Source: Batillaria attramentaria (Eukaryota > Mollusca > Gastropoda > Batillariidae). Taken from it: 64,000 bases of DNA. Below are positions 13,079 to 38,619 of this stretch, in pieces. The number at the start of each line of letters is the position of its first letter. Position 1 is the first letter of the stretch. The notes under the pieces were generated by a model that saw nothing but the letters and a program-made list of their open reading frames with translations, did no database searches and was not told where the DNA came from. Position numbers and translations under genes: made by a program. Location of the stretch: NCBI GenBank assembly GCA_018292915.2, contig JACVVK020000142.1, positions 381,001 to 445,000 of the forward strand. Reading direction: 5' to 3'.

Positions 13079-13865
13079 CTACTCCTCCTTGATCAAGCTA
13101 CCACCACTTGAATCAATTTAAAAAGAAAAAAGAAAAAAGAAACTATGCGCGCGTTAATTAAATGGAAGGGGCAAAACTGTACCACTTACGAAACTCCACG
13201 GCTGTTTGTTGGATACATCCATGCTCCATGTGGGTATTGTGGTAAAACAACAACAACAACAACAACAAAAACTTTTCGGTATCTAATATTTGTGAAAATA
13301 TTGCTTCTTTTTTTTAAAAGTCTACGCTTCGAATGGCACCGATTTTTTTTGTCCATAAAAAAGAACAGCCAGCCAATGCCTTCGAGTCTGCTCGATCGCT
13401 CCGTCAACTGACGCTAAATCAAGCTTCTTCTTCTTCTTTTAAACAGTCTTCACAATGGTCTGTGGTGGTATATTTTGACGCGAGTGACTGTTTTTGATGC
13501 ACGGGTTAACTTGAACACACTTCATGAAAAAAAAATGGATGCCAGTCGCGCACATAGATTCTTTAAGGTACTCCGAGCGCGGAATGTTCATGGAAAATCT
13601 TGGAGCTTTTTACTGACTCCTGTGACGGCTACCGGTGTTCTTTGACCGTCTCCGCCGGCGCTTCGCCTGATGGCGTTTTTATAACGGTGCTGTGAGGCGG
13701 CAAGTCTGTGGTCTAGACGGAGCTTTAACGAGTCATCAAAGGCGGATCGAGGGGGGACGATGGAACTAGATAAGGCCAACAACACGAGTTGGTACACCAC
13801 GGGGAGTAATCAACATGGCGTCGTTTTTTATATTATTATTATGATTATTATTTATTTTTTTGGTG

Positions 13866-14016
13866 TGTGTGGGGGGGGGGGGGGAGGAGGGGGCTGTAGG
13901 GGGTGAGTAGGCCGGGTGGGGGGGGGGGGAATGGGGTTGGGGGAGGGGGGTGGTGGTGGTGGTGGTTGGGGGGGGGAGGGGAGGGGGTGTTTAGGGGTCG
14001 GTTCTCCCCCCCCCCC
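13866..14016. repeat. G-rich tract with C run
   Basis: About 120 bp of G runs separated by A/T (several GGGG blocks, G-quadruplex-capable), then a run of 11 C. Confidence 0.85.
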
Positions 14017-14065
14017 ACTTCTGCTCTGAGTTCGAATCAAAATTTTTGACGTTTTGTTTTCATTG

Positions 14066-14121
14066 AGGGGTGGGTGGGTGGGTGTTTGGGGGTTTAACGT
14101 CCTTTTCCACCACATAGTTTT
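14066..14121 (-). mobile_element. SINE family A tail fragment
   Basis: GGGTTTAACGTCCTTTTCCA followed by CCACATAG is the conserved tail, reversed. Further tail-only fragments: 2900-2942 (-), 8395-8431 (+) and 22842-22872 (+). Confidence 0.6.
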
Positions 14122-16415
14122 CATTGAGGTAAAGCCAAGTATCTGAAACATGTGAGCCCGCACACTGTCACGTCTTTACGTTACAGTAATGTGTCGGTGC
14201 AGCTCGTGTTCTGGTCGATAAACGTCTGATTCTTTCACACAGACAAACCAGAAATCCAATAGTGTTCCAGTGCTACTCACATCTGAAAAAGTAAACACCG
14301 ACTCGGTGCTACTGTTTCAGTTCTGGAATTTCGTTTGCCTGCTTGAAAGAAAGGAGCCGGCCATCATCACATGTATCACAAGAAAACGGCTTATCAAGCT
14401 TCGTCGGACTTGGTGTAAAAACTCACGCTGTACACTTTATGGGTCGCTAGCGACCCATACTGTGAATGCGGTGATGGGTTGGGGTTCCAAAGACGTTGGC
14501 TCGCTGTGCCGGTGGCCACGTGGTATATGAGATGCTGATCATGCATGCCTGAGGCTACGTGATAGTATTAGCTTCCGGGGCATGTAGTAAGAACTCGGCT
14601 AAATATAGTATAAAATCTTTGCCCCTTTTAAAACTTGTGTGTATAGTAAAATATGGCAATCTGGTGCTTTTTGTTGGCTTTGTAAACAAGTTTCATGCCA
14701 GGCAATAGTAAAATTAGGGGAAAATGAGGCTGACTTGTGGACTATTTGTATTCATGCGCGGCTGGCACAGGAGCCAGCAGACGACCGTGGAATGAGGGGG
14801 TATGTGGTCGCTGCCAACATTGCCAAAAAACGGAATATTGGAATTTGTTTAAATTTCCTCTACGCATGAGTCTATGGCTGCCTGATTTTTGTGAATTTTT
14901 TGGTGAATTTTAAAGCATTTCTAGGGTGTCATCTGCAGCGTTATGTGTAAGAGGAATATATAGCGTTTTCCTCCAGATTTGCATCTGTATCGCGTAGCCT
15001 GTATACGTAAGTACCAGTCTGCAGCCTGAACTGAACCGGAGAGTGTGTACACGTGTATATCCCTATTGAAACGTGGGACCATACGCTACTTCTTGCTTCG
15101 CAGTTCCACAGCGCACTCTCAGAAAGACAGTGCCAGACCAACCCTGTTCCGGGCCCGTCGATAGCGTTAGGCCCCCGGAACGGGAATGGTGCTTCCCTCG
15201 CTCGGTATTGGCCACTTTGACTGTTAATTGTTTCATCGTTCTAATTCAGTATTTTTTTTTTTTTTTTTTTAAAGTTTACCGTCTCGACAGAGATGCCAAA
15301 CATACACTATGACTGAATACCGCCTCGACTGAGTAACCGGAAAACTTGCCACGGTTTTCAAAAACTATAAAGGAGTGTCGACATAAACGAACACCCGCGG
15401 TGGGTCTACCGCGACCCAGGAAGTACGGAGAAGGGTAAAACACCGCTAAAGTGTAAAGACGGGTACACGCTCTTATTCAAACATCAGTGTGTCGGCTTTA
15501 CCTAACTGAGAACTGGACATCAGTCAGTCAAGTTCCAGTAACTTGAAACTCCATACCAACTCAGTTTTGAAATTGCAGTAGCACTGGACACAGTGACTGT
15601 GCGCAATGTCAATAACCCCCTGTGGTACACGGGTCGGCCGCTAAACGACACCTTGATCAAAGGCGAGTTTCCATCCCGCGATAAAATGGAATATCTTCGT
15701 TTGTGTACGGAGTATGCAGACTGTTAATGCATGAGAATCCACTCACGCAGTGACATATTTTATACTAGTAAGCGACAGGAAGTCGTTCGTTGTTACATTG
15801 GCCGTAAGGGACAGCGACGTCAGTGATGAAAAGTCACAGCGGCTGAAAAAACAAACAAACATACATCAGCAACAACAGCCAATCAACATGGGAAATGAGC
15901 TGGAGCAGTTTGAGAACATCGCTGTCCGGCCACTAGTACTCGGCCGCTGTGGTGATAGTCAGTATTACATGTGTATATATATGTCAGTGACGATCGGCAG
16001 GAATGTCGTCACTGACAATTGACAAGTCAGCCCAAACAGAACGCCTGCTGCCCCGGCCTCCCCCCCCCCTCCCCCAACACAGACACACACGAAGAGTAAA
16101 ACAGAAAATAGACACTGCACATGTGCACTTTGTCACAGCCCAAATCGAAAGCAGTGACCGTGGGTTGGTGGTTTAGGGGAATTAATCGAGGAAAGACGTT
16201 TTCTCAGTCTTGTTAAAAGAGTTACCTCCCATTTAAAGATAGATATTTCCCTCCTGTCGTAACAGAGTGCCTTTTCACCATCCAGCCCCAAAGTATTTTT
16301 CAGTAACATACTCCAAAGTACTGAAACCATACTTAAAATTATAACTGATCCTTGGACCAACTTACGATTTTTATTTTTTATTTTTCATAATCGCGCAGTG
16401 AATGTCAATTTTTAG

Positions 16416-16420
16416 CCAAT
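16416..16420 (+). promoter_or_regulatory. Candidate CCAAT box upstream of KPNB1
   Basis: AGCCAATCG lies about 175 bp before the KPNB1 start codon in a stretch with several CpGs. This is a plausible NF-Y site for a TATA-less housekeeping promoter. A pyrimidine-rich acceptor-like TTTATTTTGTAG ends 28 bp before the ATG, so the leader may itself be spliced, with the true promoter further upstream. Motif match only. Confidence 0.3.
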
Positions 16421-16593
16421 CGAAACTAGCCTTTCATGTGAAGTCGGTAGCTGACCCGGAATCTCGGGCAAGAGTCTTTTTGCGCGCACTCACATGGGTT
16501 CTGATGCTTGACCTTCGCATTTTTGTCGCTCTCAAGTGTTCAATTTCATTTTGGTTTATTTTGTAGATTATATTACAAGCACAGAGCTCAAAC

Positions 16594-30279
<13,686 letters not shown>

Positions 30280-30380
30280 GCAGATTCACGCGGTTGGTTA
30301 GTGATCGATTTACTTGTTCGATGGACTATCATGTGCCGTCAGAGTTCACAGCACACATTTTGTCTGTTATGGCTACCATG

Positions 30381-30590
30381 GCGCTGGTCAGTTCAAAAAC
30401 ACACAGAAATGAAAAGTAACAGTTATAGCTTCTAGGGCACTGGTCAGTTTGTACACACAGAAATGAACAGTAACAGTTAGAGCTTCTAGGGCACTGGTCA
30501 GTTTGTACACACAGAAATGAACAGTAACAGTTATAGCTTCTAGGGCACTGGTCAGTTTGTACACACAGAAATGAACAGTAACTCTGTAGC
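30381..30590 (+). repeat. ~54-bp minisatellite, 4 copies
   Basis: Unit GCACTGGTCAGTTTGTACAC...GTAACAGTTATAGCTTCTAG begins at 30381, 30437, 30491 and 30545, directly after the KPNB1 coding sequence. Confidence 0.9.
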
Positions 30591-32543
30591 CTTTACTGTG
30601 CTGGGTGTGTGTGTGTGTGTGATGTTTTCTCCTGTTTGTTTTTGTTATGTCGTGGTGTGTGTGTTTTGAATTGACAAATAATTCCTTGGTTCAGTTGTTT
30701 TTGTGTTAGAAGCCCAGTCACAGCCGCTTACTGATGTCCTTATACAGCACTCTTGCTCTTGGCAGATGAACTCCACAGCAGCAGTATCGTGTGGACCGGC
30801 AGGTGTCAGTCCACAGTGATGTCGACATCCAACACACACAGACAGACGAACAGACTTCAGAATACCTTGCTTCAAGGTCTGTGCCAAGTGGTCGAGTGTG
30901 CGAGCGAAAGAGTGTGCGTGGTGGCCAGCCTTGAAACGTCACAGCGCTGCAAGTGGCCTGGCCCGGCCCTCCCCCTTTGTCCGGCCCCCAATGATAGTTT
31001 GGGACTCTCCCCCCCTCAATGAGCACCTCAGCATGCTGTCTACTGTAGCTGGGAACGCAAGAGGTCCCCGGCTCCAAACACTGCAACCTTCACGAGGGAG
31101 AGAGAGAGATTGAGAGAGATGTCCTGTTTTAGACGCGGAGGAATGCCTTGTGTACCACAAGCTTTTCTGTTTCCTGTGATTCCCCTCGTCTGCTCCCTAA
31201 GGCCTCCACTGCTGCTTCAAACCATTACCAAGCCAAGTTTTTTGTTTTTTTTAAATTTTATTTTATGTTAGATGCTGTGACTCTTCACTGAAAGCCAGCT
31301 GCAAGCTGTCACAAGTCAGGGGTGGGGAAGTTGGGGACCCCACCTTCCACGTCATGTTCACACCAAACTGACGATAGTGTTCCAAGTCGGTTTCTTCCCT
31401 CGAGGCACTGTGTACATGTCCACACAACAGATGTACATTTCCTTCTACCTTTGTCTTCATAAACCAGTGAACTGTGATGTCAATACAAGCCAAACTGCAG
31501 TACAAGCACCGACACTTCCGCCAGTGATACGAGGTGTCTTGTCGAGTCTTCAGTCTTTCCCATCTCAACAGTTCTAACAATGCAAAGTGTCTCAGTCACC
31601 ACGGTGTTCACTATTGTGACCATTGTCAGTTTGTAGGCAAACAGCATTGTATAGCGTATCAATGTGTGGTGCATCTTTATCGTCTTGGGTTTTTTTGTTT
31701 TTTTTTGTTTTTTTTGGCTACAGTGTCCAAGGCTTCAACTCCTTTTGTTTGTATGCATGTGAACTTTTGTTTTCAGACAACCCCTCCATTAGCCTTCACT
31801 CTAGCCAGGCCCGTACCTTAGGTTCCAGCCATAGAGAAAGACCTCATTTGTGTGTTCCGGCAGTACAGGGAAAGGCCAATGTCAAACCCTCGCCCCAAGT
31901 GTTGGAGAGGACGGCTTGGAGTGCATGCAAGTGTTGGTGTGAAAAGAGAATAAGCACTTCTTCTTTTTTCTTTTCTTTTTTTGAATACCAGCAGCAAGTC
32001 ACCTTATGGGGTTGGATAATTTTGATCCTTTCTGTGTTCACACAGTCGTACAAGTGCCAAGCTGCAAATCAGAACACGGTGGACAGTGAAATTAAAAAAA
32101 GAAAGAAAGAAAAAAAAAGGAAATAGAAACTGGACTGTGCTCGGGGGGTTCATTTGAAAACCGCACCGTGTGTGTGGGTGCTTGTGATGCCGCTCGTTCG
32201 GCGAGTATTATTCGGTGATGGGACTGGTGATGTGGCATTCCTGACGGTGCTGTTTTGCCGATCTGCCTGCCCATGGCTGGGGGCAGCAACTCGAGAGATT
32301 GTGATGTGATGCGTGTGTGCAAGTCGGTGTGGAAGCGTCTTCCCTCTTGAAAGACAATTGGACATTACACAAACTACAACTACAACACACAAAAAAGGAG
32401 AGTGCAAAAATAAAAAAAATAAAAATGAAGAATAGTGTGAAGCTATAATCATAATGACAATGCTGCAGATTTACACAATCGGGACATTTCAAAGATAATC
32501 ACACTATCTTGCAACGCTTTTCTTTTCTGTACATTGAGCTGAT

Positions 32544-32549
32544 AATAAA
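32544..32549 (+). terminator. Poly(A) signal, KPNB1
   Basis: AATAAA in GATAATAAAACAGG, followed within about 30 bp by a T/GT-rich segment (GGTTGGTTATATTTGCTC, then TGTGAGTAGTCTTTG). It is the most convincing canonical signal in the right position after the KPNB1 stop. Confidence 0.6.
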
Positions 32550-32570
32550 ACAGGTTGGTTATATTTGCTC

Positions 32571-33174
32571 AATTGTGAGTAGTCTTTGCTTGTTGCTTTA
32601 TGCAGTCCTGTCCTGTCTTATGTGTGAGCATCCAGCACGCATTACAGGCTTACACAAGTTTTGTCCTTGACATTCCTGGTCACTTGTAGAAGCCACATCA
32701 CATGAAAATAGTAATTTAAAAAAATCAGGCTGGGGAATTGCTGAAGGAAAAAGACTGAAACCTAACCCTTGGTGCAGCAGTAGCGCACTGCTGGGGGACC
32801 ATGGGAGCAACACTCCACTTTAGAAAACCAAACTTAAGTATTTTGAAAGACATTTAGTAGCTTCTACTGGCACCCAAAAGTTAAATTCATACTGCCTTGG
32901 TACTGATATACAAGCCTTCAAAAAAGTCCCATATACTAATACATGATTGTGTGTGCAACATTTTCTTCCTTCCTTTTCTTTGGCTGAAATTTGGAGATTT
33001 TTGGCTGAAAGGATAGGAAATTTGACTGAAATTGACAAATGACTGTCAAATCCCCAGCCTGAAAATTACTCAAACCCCGCCTCCAAAAACTGAAAATTAA
33101 AACCAACACCACCACAAAACAAACAAAAAACACCCACGGAACACAAAAAACATCAATAGCTCATATGATGTACG
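32571..33174. other. Intergenic spacer between convergent genes
   Basis: About 600 bp between the KPNB1 and PPAN poly(A) signals. I see no gene, tRNA or transposon ends here, only AT-rich unique-looking sequence with a few short A and T runs. Confidence 0.5.
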
Positions 33175-33180
33175 TTTATT
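33175..33180 (-). terminator. Poly(A) signal, PPAN
   Basis: TTTATT on the plus strand, i.e. AATAAA in the PPAN sense, about 770 bp past the PPAN stop. The implied 3' UTR includes a truncated antisense SINE (33502-33610). Confidence 0.45.
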
Positions 33181-33501
33181 TCACGGACCGCTTACTCATT
33201 ACAGAGCATTCATCCACACAATGTAAATGTTAAAAAAAAAAAAAAAAATCATTCAAGAAACATGCATCCCTTGTCACGCCAAATATTTGCACTACAAACG
33301 GCTGCAGCTATGATGATCTGGTGCCTGCTGACACAACCCCCGAAATGCAAGTCTCAAAGGGTTGGTATGATCAGTCATGCCCGTCACGTTTCATATTCAC
33401 ACAAAAAAAAAAAATTTAAAAAGCTTCAGTCAAGTGCTTGACGTTTCCTGACAGTTGATTCTATGTCTCCTACACACCCTACAGTTCCCCAGTATTGCAG
33501 C

Positions 33502-33610
33502 TGGGTGGGTGGGAGTTACGTCCACATACGGGTGATATCAAAGACGGGGCAACGATGAAAAAGCAAGCACAATATTTGGCCCCAGCCAGGATTCGAACTC
33601 GCACCCAGTA
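33502..33610 (-). mobile_element. SINE family A, 5'-truncated, in the PPAN 3' UTR
   Basis: Tail and body with the B box (GATTCGAACTC on the plus strand) but no A box. Same orientation as PPAN transcription. Confidence 0.75.
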
Positions 33611-33945
33611 TTGTGGAAATGGCTGCAGTCAAATAGTACGAGGTCAAGCAGTGCGTGACTAAAGTAGCTGTGTTCACAAACAAATGCACCTCAAAGCTGA
33701 CCGCATTTCTCTTGAGGATAAAGATATGAGGTGCACTGTCCACAGTACAGCAGATGCTCCTTTAGTTTCCACTTCTCTCTGTGAAACGAATCATGTGCAG
33801 TACTGGCTAATGCCCAGTGTTACGATCTGCGAGCAACACAATAGGCAGCATACAGTGGTGCCAAAGTACGCTGACAGTACGTGGTCACTCCAGCACCAGT
33901 CTTTGACCATCTGTATTTCTCTCTGCATATAAATGATGCAGCTGA

Positions 33946-36900
33946 TTAAGTCCGTCTCTTGCTCTTGGCCTGGAACTTCTTTCCTCCATGCATCTTCCCC
34001 TTCATCACACGAGCTTTGCCAGCTGGCTGCTTCTTGGGACCTCCCTTACTCTGAAACCTGACTTTTCGTGGTTCATCAGTCTTTGACTTTTTGTGAGCTG
34101 GCCTGGATTTGCCACCGCTAGACCTCTTCTGTGGCGGCTGAAAATTCTGTCCCTTGGCCTGCTGCGAACGTTGGAAGTTTCCTTTGGACCCTTTCCGTAG
34201 TGATGAAGAGTTCTCACCCTTGAATTTCTTATTCGGCGGCCCTCTTGAATTTGGACGCTTTCTTTTGCCTGGGCCCATGGTCGGCGAAAACAGCTCTGAA
34301 CAGACAAAAAGCATTGAGTATAAGTAAGGAAGTGCCCTGAAAGTTAATGGAGTTTCAGAGAGTACATTTGGTTTGATGAAATACACTCGATTTGATTTTT
34401 AAAAACATGCTGTTAACCTCTCCAGACAACACTGGTTACTACTTCAGATAAGTACAGACCTGCCTACCCACCAAACATGTAATGAGTAGTGCCAAAAACC
34501 AAACGAGTAGTTTCCTGGCCAAATGAGTAGTCCTAACGTATCCCAACCGAAATGTGCCAGCTTAAGCTACAAATGAACTCTTCTATTCTTTGGCTTGTTT
34601 GATTCGACTGGTTACAGTGTACTACCATTGTATCTCAGTTTGTTTGTTTTTTTGTTTTTTTTAAAGCCAAATTTCTTTCTACCGGATATTTATACATCGT
34701 TGAACTTTAAATGAGGCTCGTACAAAAAGCTGGATCGGCATGTGCAAAAGTTCAGATCGGATTTGACGAAACGCTAACCGCTTAATTACGTAGATTTAGG
34801 GGGGAAAAAAATGTGTAGTGGGGCAATTAAATGCGTAGTTGCGTAGTAAACCCAAAATTACTTAGTTTTCTATGGTCAATGTGTAGTGTAGGCAGGTCTG
34901 TAAGTACCATGAAATTGAAACTGTTTACACTGTAGTAAACTGGTTGTCAGCTTCCACAGTACTGCAACGGCACTGGTTTCTGAAATTTCCACTTGAGGGG
35001 AAAGCTGATCAGGATTGTCAAGAAAGAAGCCAGAGTAACAACACCGTGGCACAAACAGTGGAAAATCACCAAACATACCTTCATCCGGATTAGTCCCAAG
35101 CTCTTGTCTGAAGTGTTCCTCGTCTGTACAGAAATGTTGAGAATAAACTGCATGTTGGGAACAAAAAGGAATAAACAGCATCCCCCCCCCCCCCCCCTCA
35201 GCACTTTGGCTTTACAAGCACTAGCATGGAACACCTCCTACCCCCATGTAACAAGCAATAAATGTAGAATTCGCAAGTTCCTAAGCTATGGTATGCCCCC
35301 CTCCCCCTAAAAAAAAAAAAAAAAAAAAAATGGGGGGGGGGGGGGGGGGGGTGATAACAACAGAAAAACCCAATGAAACAACTAAAAAAAAAACAACACA
35401 AAAACTGTGAAGCTTTGCCCTGTGTGAAACAAAGGGTGGAAGAATAATGCTCGAAGAGAAAACCAGCCATTCTGCTTAGAAGCATGTGCCACGCTTCAGT
35501 AACGCAACAGACATGCAATATGATAGCAAACATACTGCAATCTCTTGAAGCCTACCTGCATCACTCTGATCTCTGATATGAATCACATTTACCTAAACCT
35601 TTTAATGGGGGGGGGGGGGGGGATGCAAGAATGCCTTCATCATACCTGAATCCTCATCTGACTTCTCCTGAGGTGCACCAGTCACTGGCGGTTCTACGCC
35701 AGAGGCGTCCCCATCTTTCTTCTTCATTCCCTTTAGACTTTTCTGACGGTGTTCCTCTCGAAGCTGTTGCTTTCGTTTGACATTTGCCAACTGCTGCTGC
35801 TTGCGTTTCTCCCTCAGTTTTCTGTGCAAGAAATTTAAACATGTTACTTTTGCTTACTGGCTGTTCACGTATAAAATACTGCATGTAGTTGCTATCACAC
35901 ATTAGGGAACCATATCCAAGAGGCTTGTTTCTCTTCTCCCTATTTTTTCTTTTTTTTTTGTTGTTGTTGAAAAGAACATTTGGGGTTTTGAAAAATACAA
36001 CAAGTTGTACACCTTGCCATCTCACCAAAATGTTCTTGATTTTTTTTCCCACACAAGCCACAAGCTAATGAGCAGGCAAGCACCATCAATTTATGTATGT
36101 CAAGGTACGTGGACGCAAGTATGTGGATGCAAACGTACCTCTTGTGTTCTCTCATCGCTGAGATGGACTGCTGCTCCTCCAGGGACTTGTGCACAAACTC
36201 GTGGAAAAGCACCACCCCATCACACACTCCCTCCTCTACCTTCACAAGCTGCAATGTCATCCGTGGTCCCACCTCCTTCAGCCTGCAAGCAAAGGGTTAA
36301 TAATAATAATAATAATAATAATGAGGATTTGTCTGGCGCCCAACCTCCTGCTGGAGCTCTGGGCGCCTCACAATAGTAGGCTGGAGATACAGTACATACA
36401 TATGAAATATGTCACATTACATACAGTTACACATGATATACACATCACATACACGTTACATACACACAGCCATGATACATCCCGACACGACAACCTAAAA
36501 TGACAATGATGACAGCAGTGATGATAAAGAGGTTAGTCTGGTTAGAGGTTAGTTAATACCTCAAAGTGAAAAATTGCGTTTCAACACTATCTCCAGTAAA
36601 CACTGATTTGTCTTGCACAGCCTGCTGCAAAAATCCTACCATCTCTCACGCCCTTTTACATCGTTTCTATTAAACCTGGAAAAAGGAAAAACCTGAATTT
36701 GATAGACGCTTAGGCCTTTTATCCAGATGGTGGTAGACCTCCTCATTGAACTTGCCTGCTGTGCTCTGGGTAGCTACCCACATGAAACAATACATCTTTA
36801 GCAACTTCCCTTCACTACTTCAGTACTTGGTCTCTGGCACAAACCAAGAAACAGTGTGGTTAATAATTGTGTGTGGTAACTTCAAGCAAATAAACCTGGT

Positions 36901-38584
36901 CATGGAATTTTGGCATAACTGCATTTTGAGAACAGCACAGAAGTCTGCAGTGCATGACATCGTGCACTGTTAGGCTGAAATTCCACAACGGTATCAAAAC
37001 GCATTACTGAGTCTGACCTGATAGCGCTCTGGGTTGATTTTACATTGCCGCGGCCACGAACCTCCTGCGGCAGAACCACCTCATTGTGGGGCCCGTCCAT
37101 CTCACCCTCACTCTCAGAAAGATTGCCGCCTCTATGGAAACAAAGGAGAAAGAACACGCTATGTTACCTTCTGCATTTTATTTTCAGAAACACATCAACA
37201 CTTACTGGTAGGCCTTTATAAAGATGAGTGTCTATACATCATACACGTGTGTGTAGTTGCAATTCAATAAGAGATTTCTGGTGTTTCCTTACTTTTCAAT
37301 ATACTCGTCCATTCCAGAATATCGACCCATGTTGGGAAGTCTCGGACGAATGAGTTTCTTGATGCTTTTGCTGACTCCTACAGGAGTAACTCTGATCAAA
37401 CTGAAACAAAACATGGATACTGATCAACTGAAAAGAATAATGCCAATCCAATGAGAACCACACACCCAACCGAGCCTTAGGATTTATTGGTTGAAAACAG
37501 AATGCATCCTGGTTCTCTTGGAAACGAGTAGAATCTAACGGAAAAAATGACTGAATGTAAGCTGACTGATAAAGATGGGAGGGGTTTGGTGGATGCCGTG
37601 TGTATTTACATGTATATCTATATATAATATAAACATCTCAAAGAATTTACACTTACTAGTGACGGAAATCAAGGAGCTTTGTGTCTTTGTTGTAGTTCAC
37701 AAGCACACATCTTCGGATTCCGCTAAGATTCACCTGTGTACACATAAAGAAGGAAAATGATCAGAAATAAAGTAATCCACTGTTACTTGTGCATAATTAA
37801 CTCATTCAAGTCGGGCTGATTTTTCCTCAGCTTTTTCCTGTTGACGGGCCAATTTGTGAAGTTCACACCCCCCCCCCCCCCCAAAAAAAAAAAATCATTA
37901 AAAAAATAACAAAACAAAATACGGACTTGAGAGATTTTTTAGGGTAGTTTAATGACATATTTGTGCAGCTATCGCTGAAATTAATTTCAACTTTCAAACT
38001 TAAATATCTTTGTTGTTAGTCAAGTTGTACAAAAACAAATCTGCATATATATATATATATGCGGCTGTTCGTTTGAAACCTACATGCACATTAGGTCCGC
38101 ATATGCGGCCTTTCGTCCAGAAAGAGTTAATTATGTGCAAGTGGCTGGGTGATGCACCAACTGTGTGATAACTGCGTGTCTATGCTGGTGAGAGAGAGAG
38201 TGTGTGAGAAAAAGAGATTTACCTTGGGCATAACTTAACACGAACACTATAGTAACTGCCTTTGCGTATGCTGGTGAGAGAGAGAGAGAGACAGAGAAAG
38301 AGATTTACCTTGGGCATAACTTAACACGAACACTATAGTAACTGCCTTTGCGTATGCTGGTGAGAGAGAGAGAGAGACAGAGAAAGAGATTTACCTTGGG
38401 CATGACCTAACATGAACAATATAGTAACTGCCTTTGTAGAGACAGAGAAAGATTTACCTTGGGCATAACCTAACATGAACAATATAGTAACTGCCTTTGT
38501 GTATGCTGGTGAGAGAAAGAGAGAGAGAAAGAGATTTACCTTGGACATGACCTAACAAGAACACAAGCTAGAGTAACTGCCTTT

Positions 38585-38619
<35 letters not shown>

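Larger units (their letters stand above)
30280..32570 (+). other. KPNB1: Probable KPNB1 3' untranslated region
   Basis: After the KPNB1 stop there is no further supported coding sequence until a canonical AATAAA at 32544, followed by a GT-rich stretch, so a 3' UTR of about 2.3 kb is inferred. It contains a 54-bp minisatellite near its start (or inside an alternative last intron), a short (GT)n and several T-rich tracts. Confidence 0.6.

Noticed and set aside
13588..13800. 70-residue minus-strand frame starting MVYQLVLLALSSS, resembling a small secreted peptide
   Set aside because: Only the hydrophobic start is suggestive; no cleavage pattern, cysteines or homolog could be recognised.
15750..16022. 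90-residue plus-strand frame upstream of KPNB1
   Set aside because: No recognisable domain, no exon-like borders, and a composition typical of chance frames.
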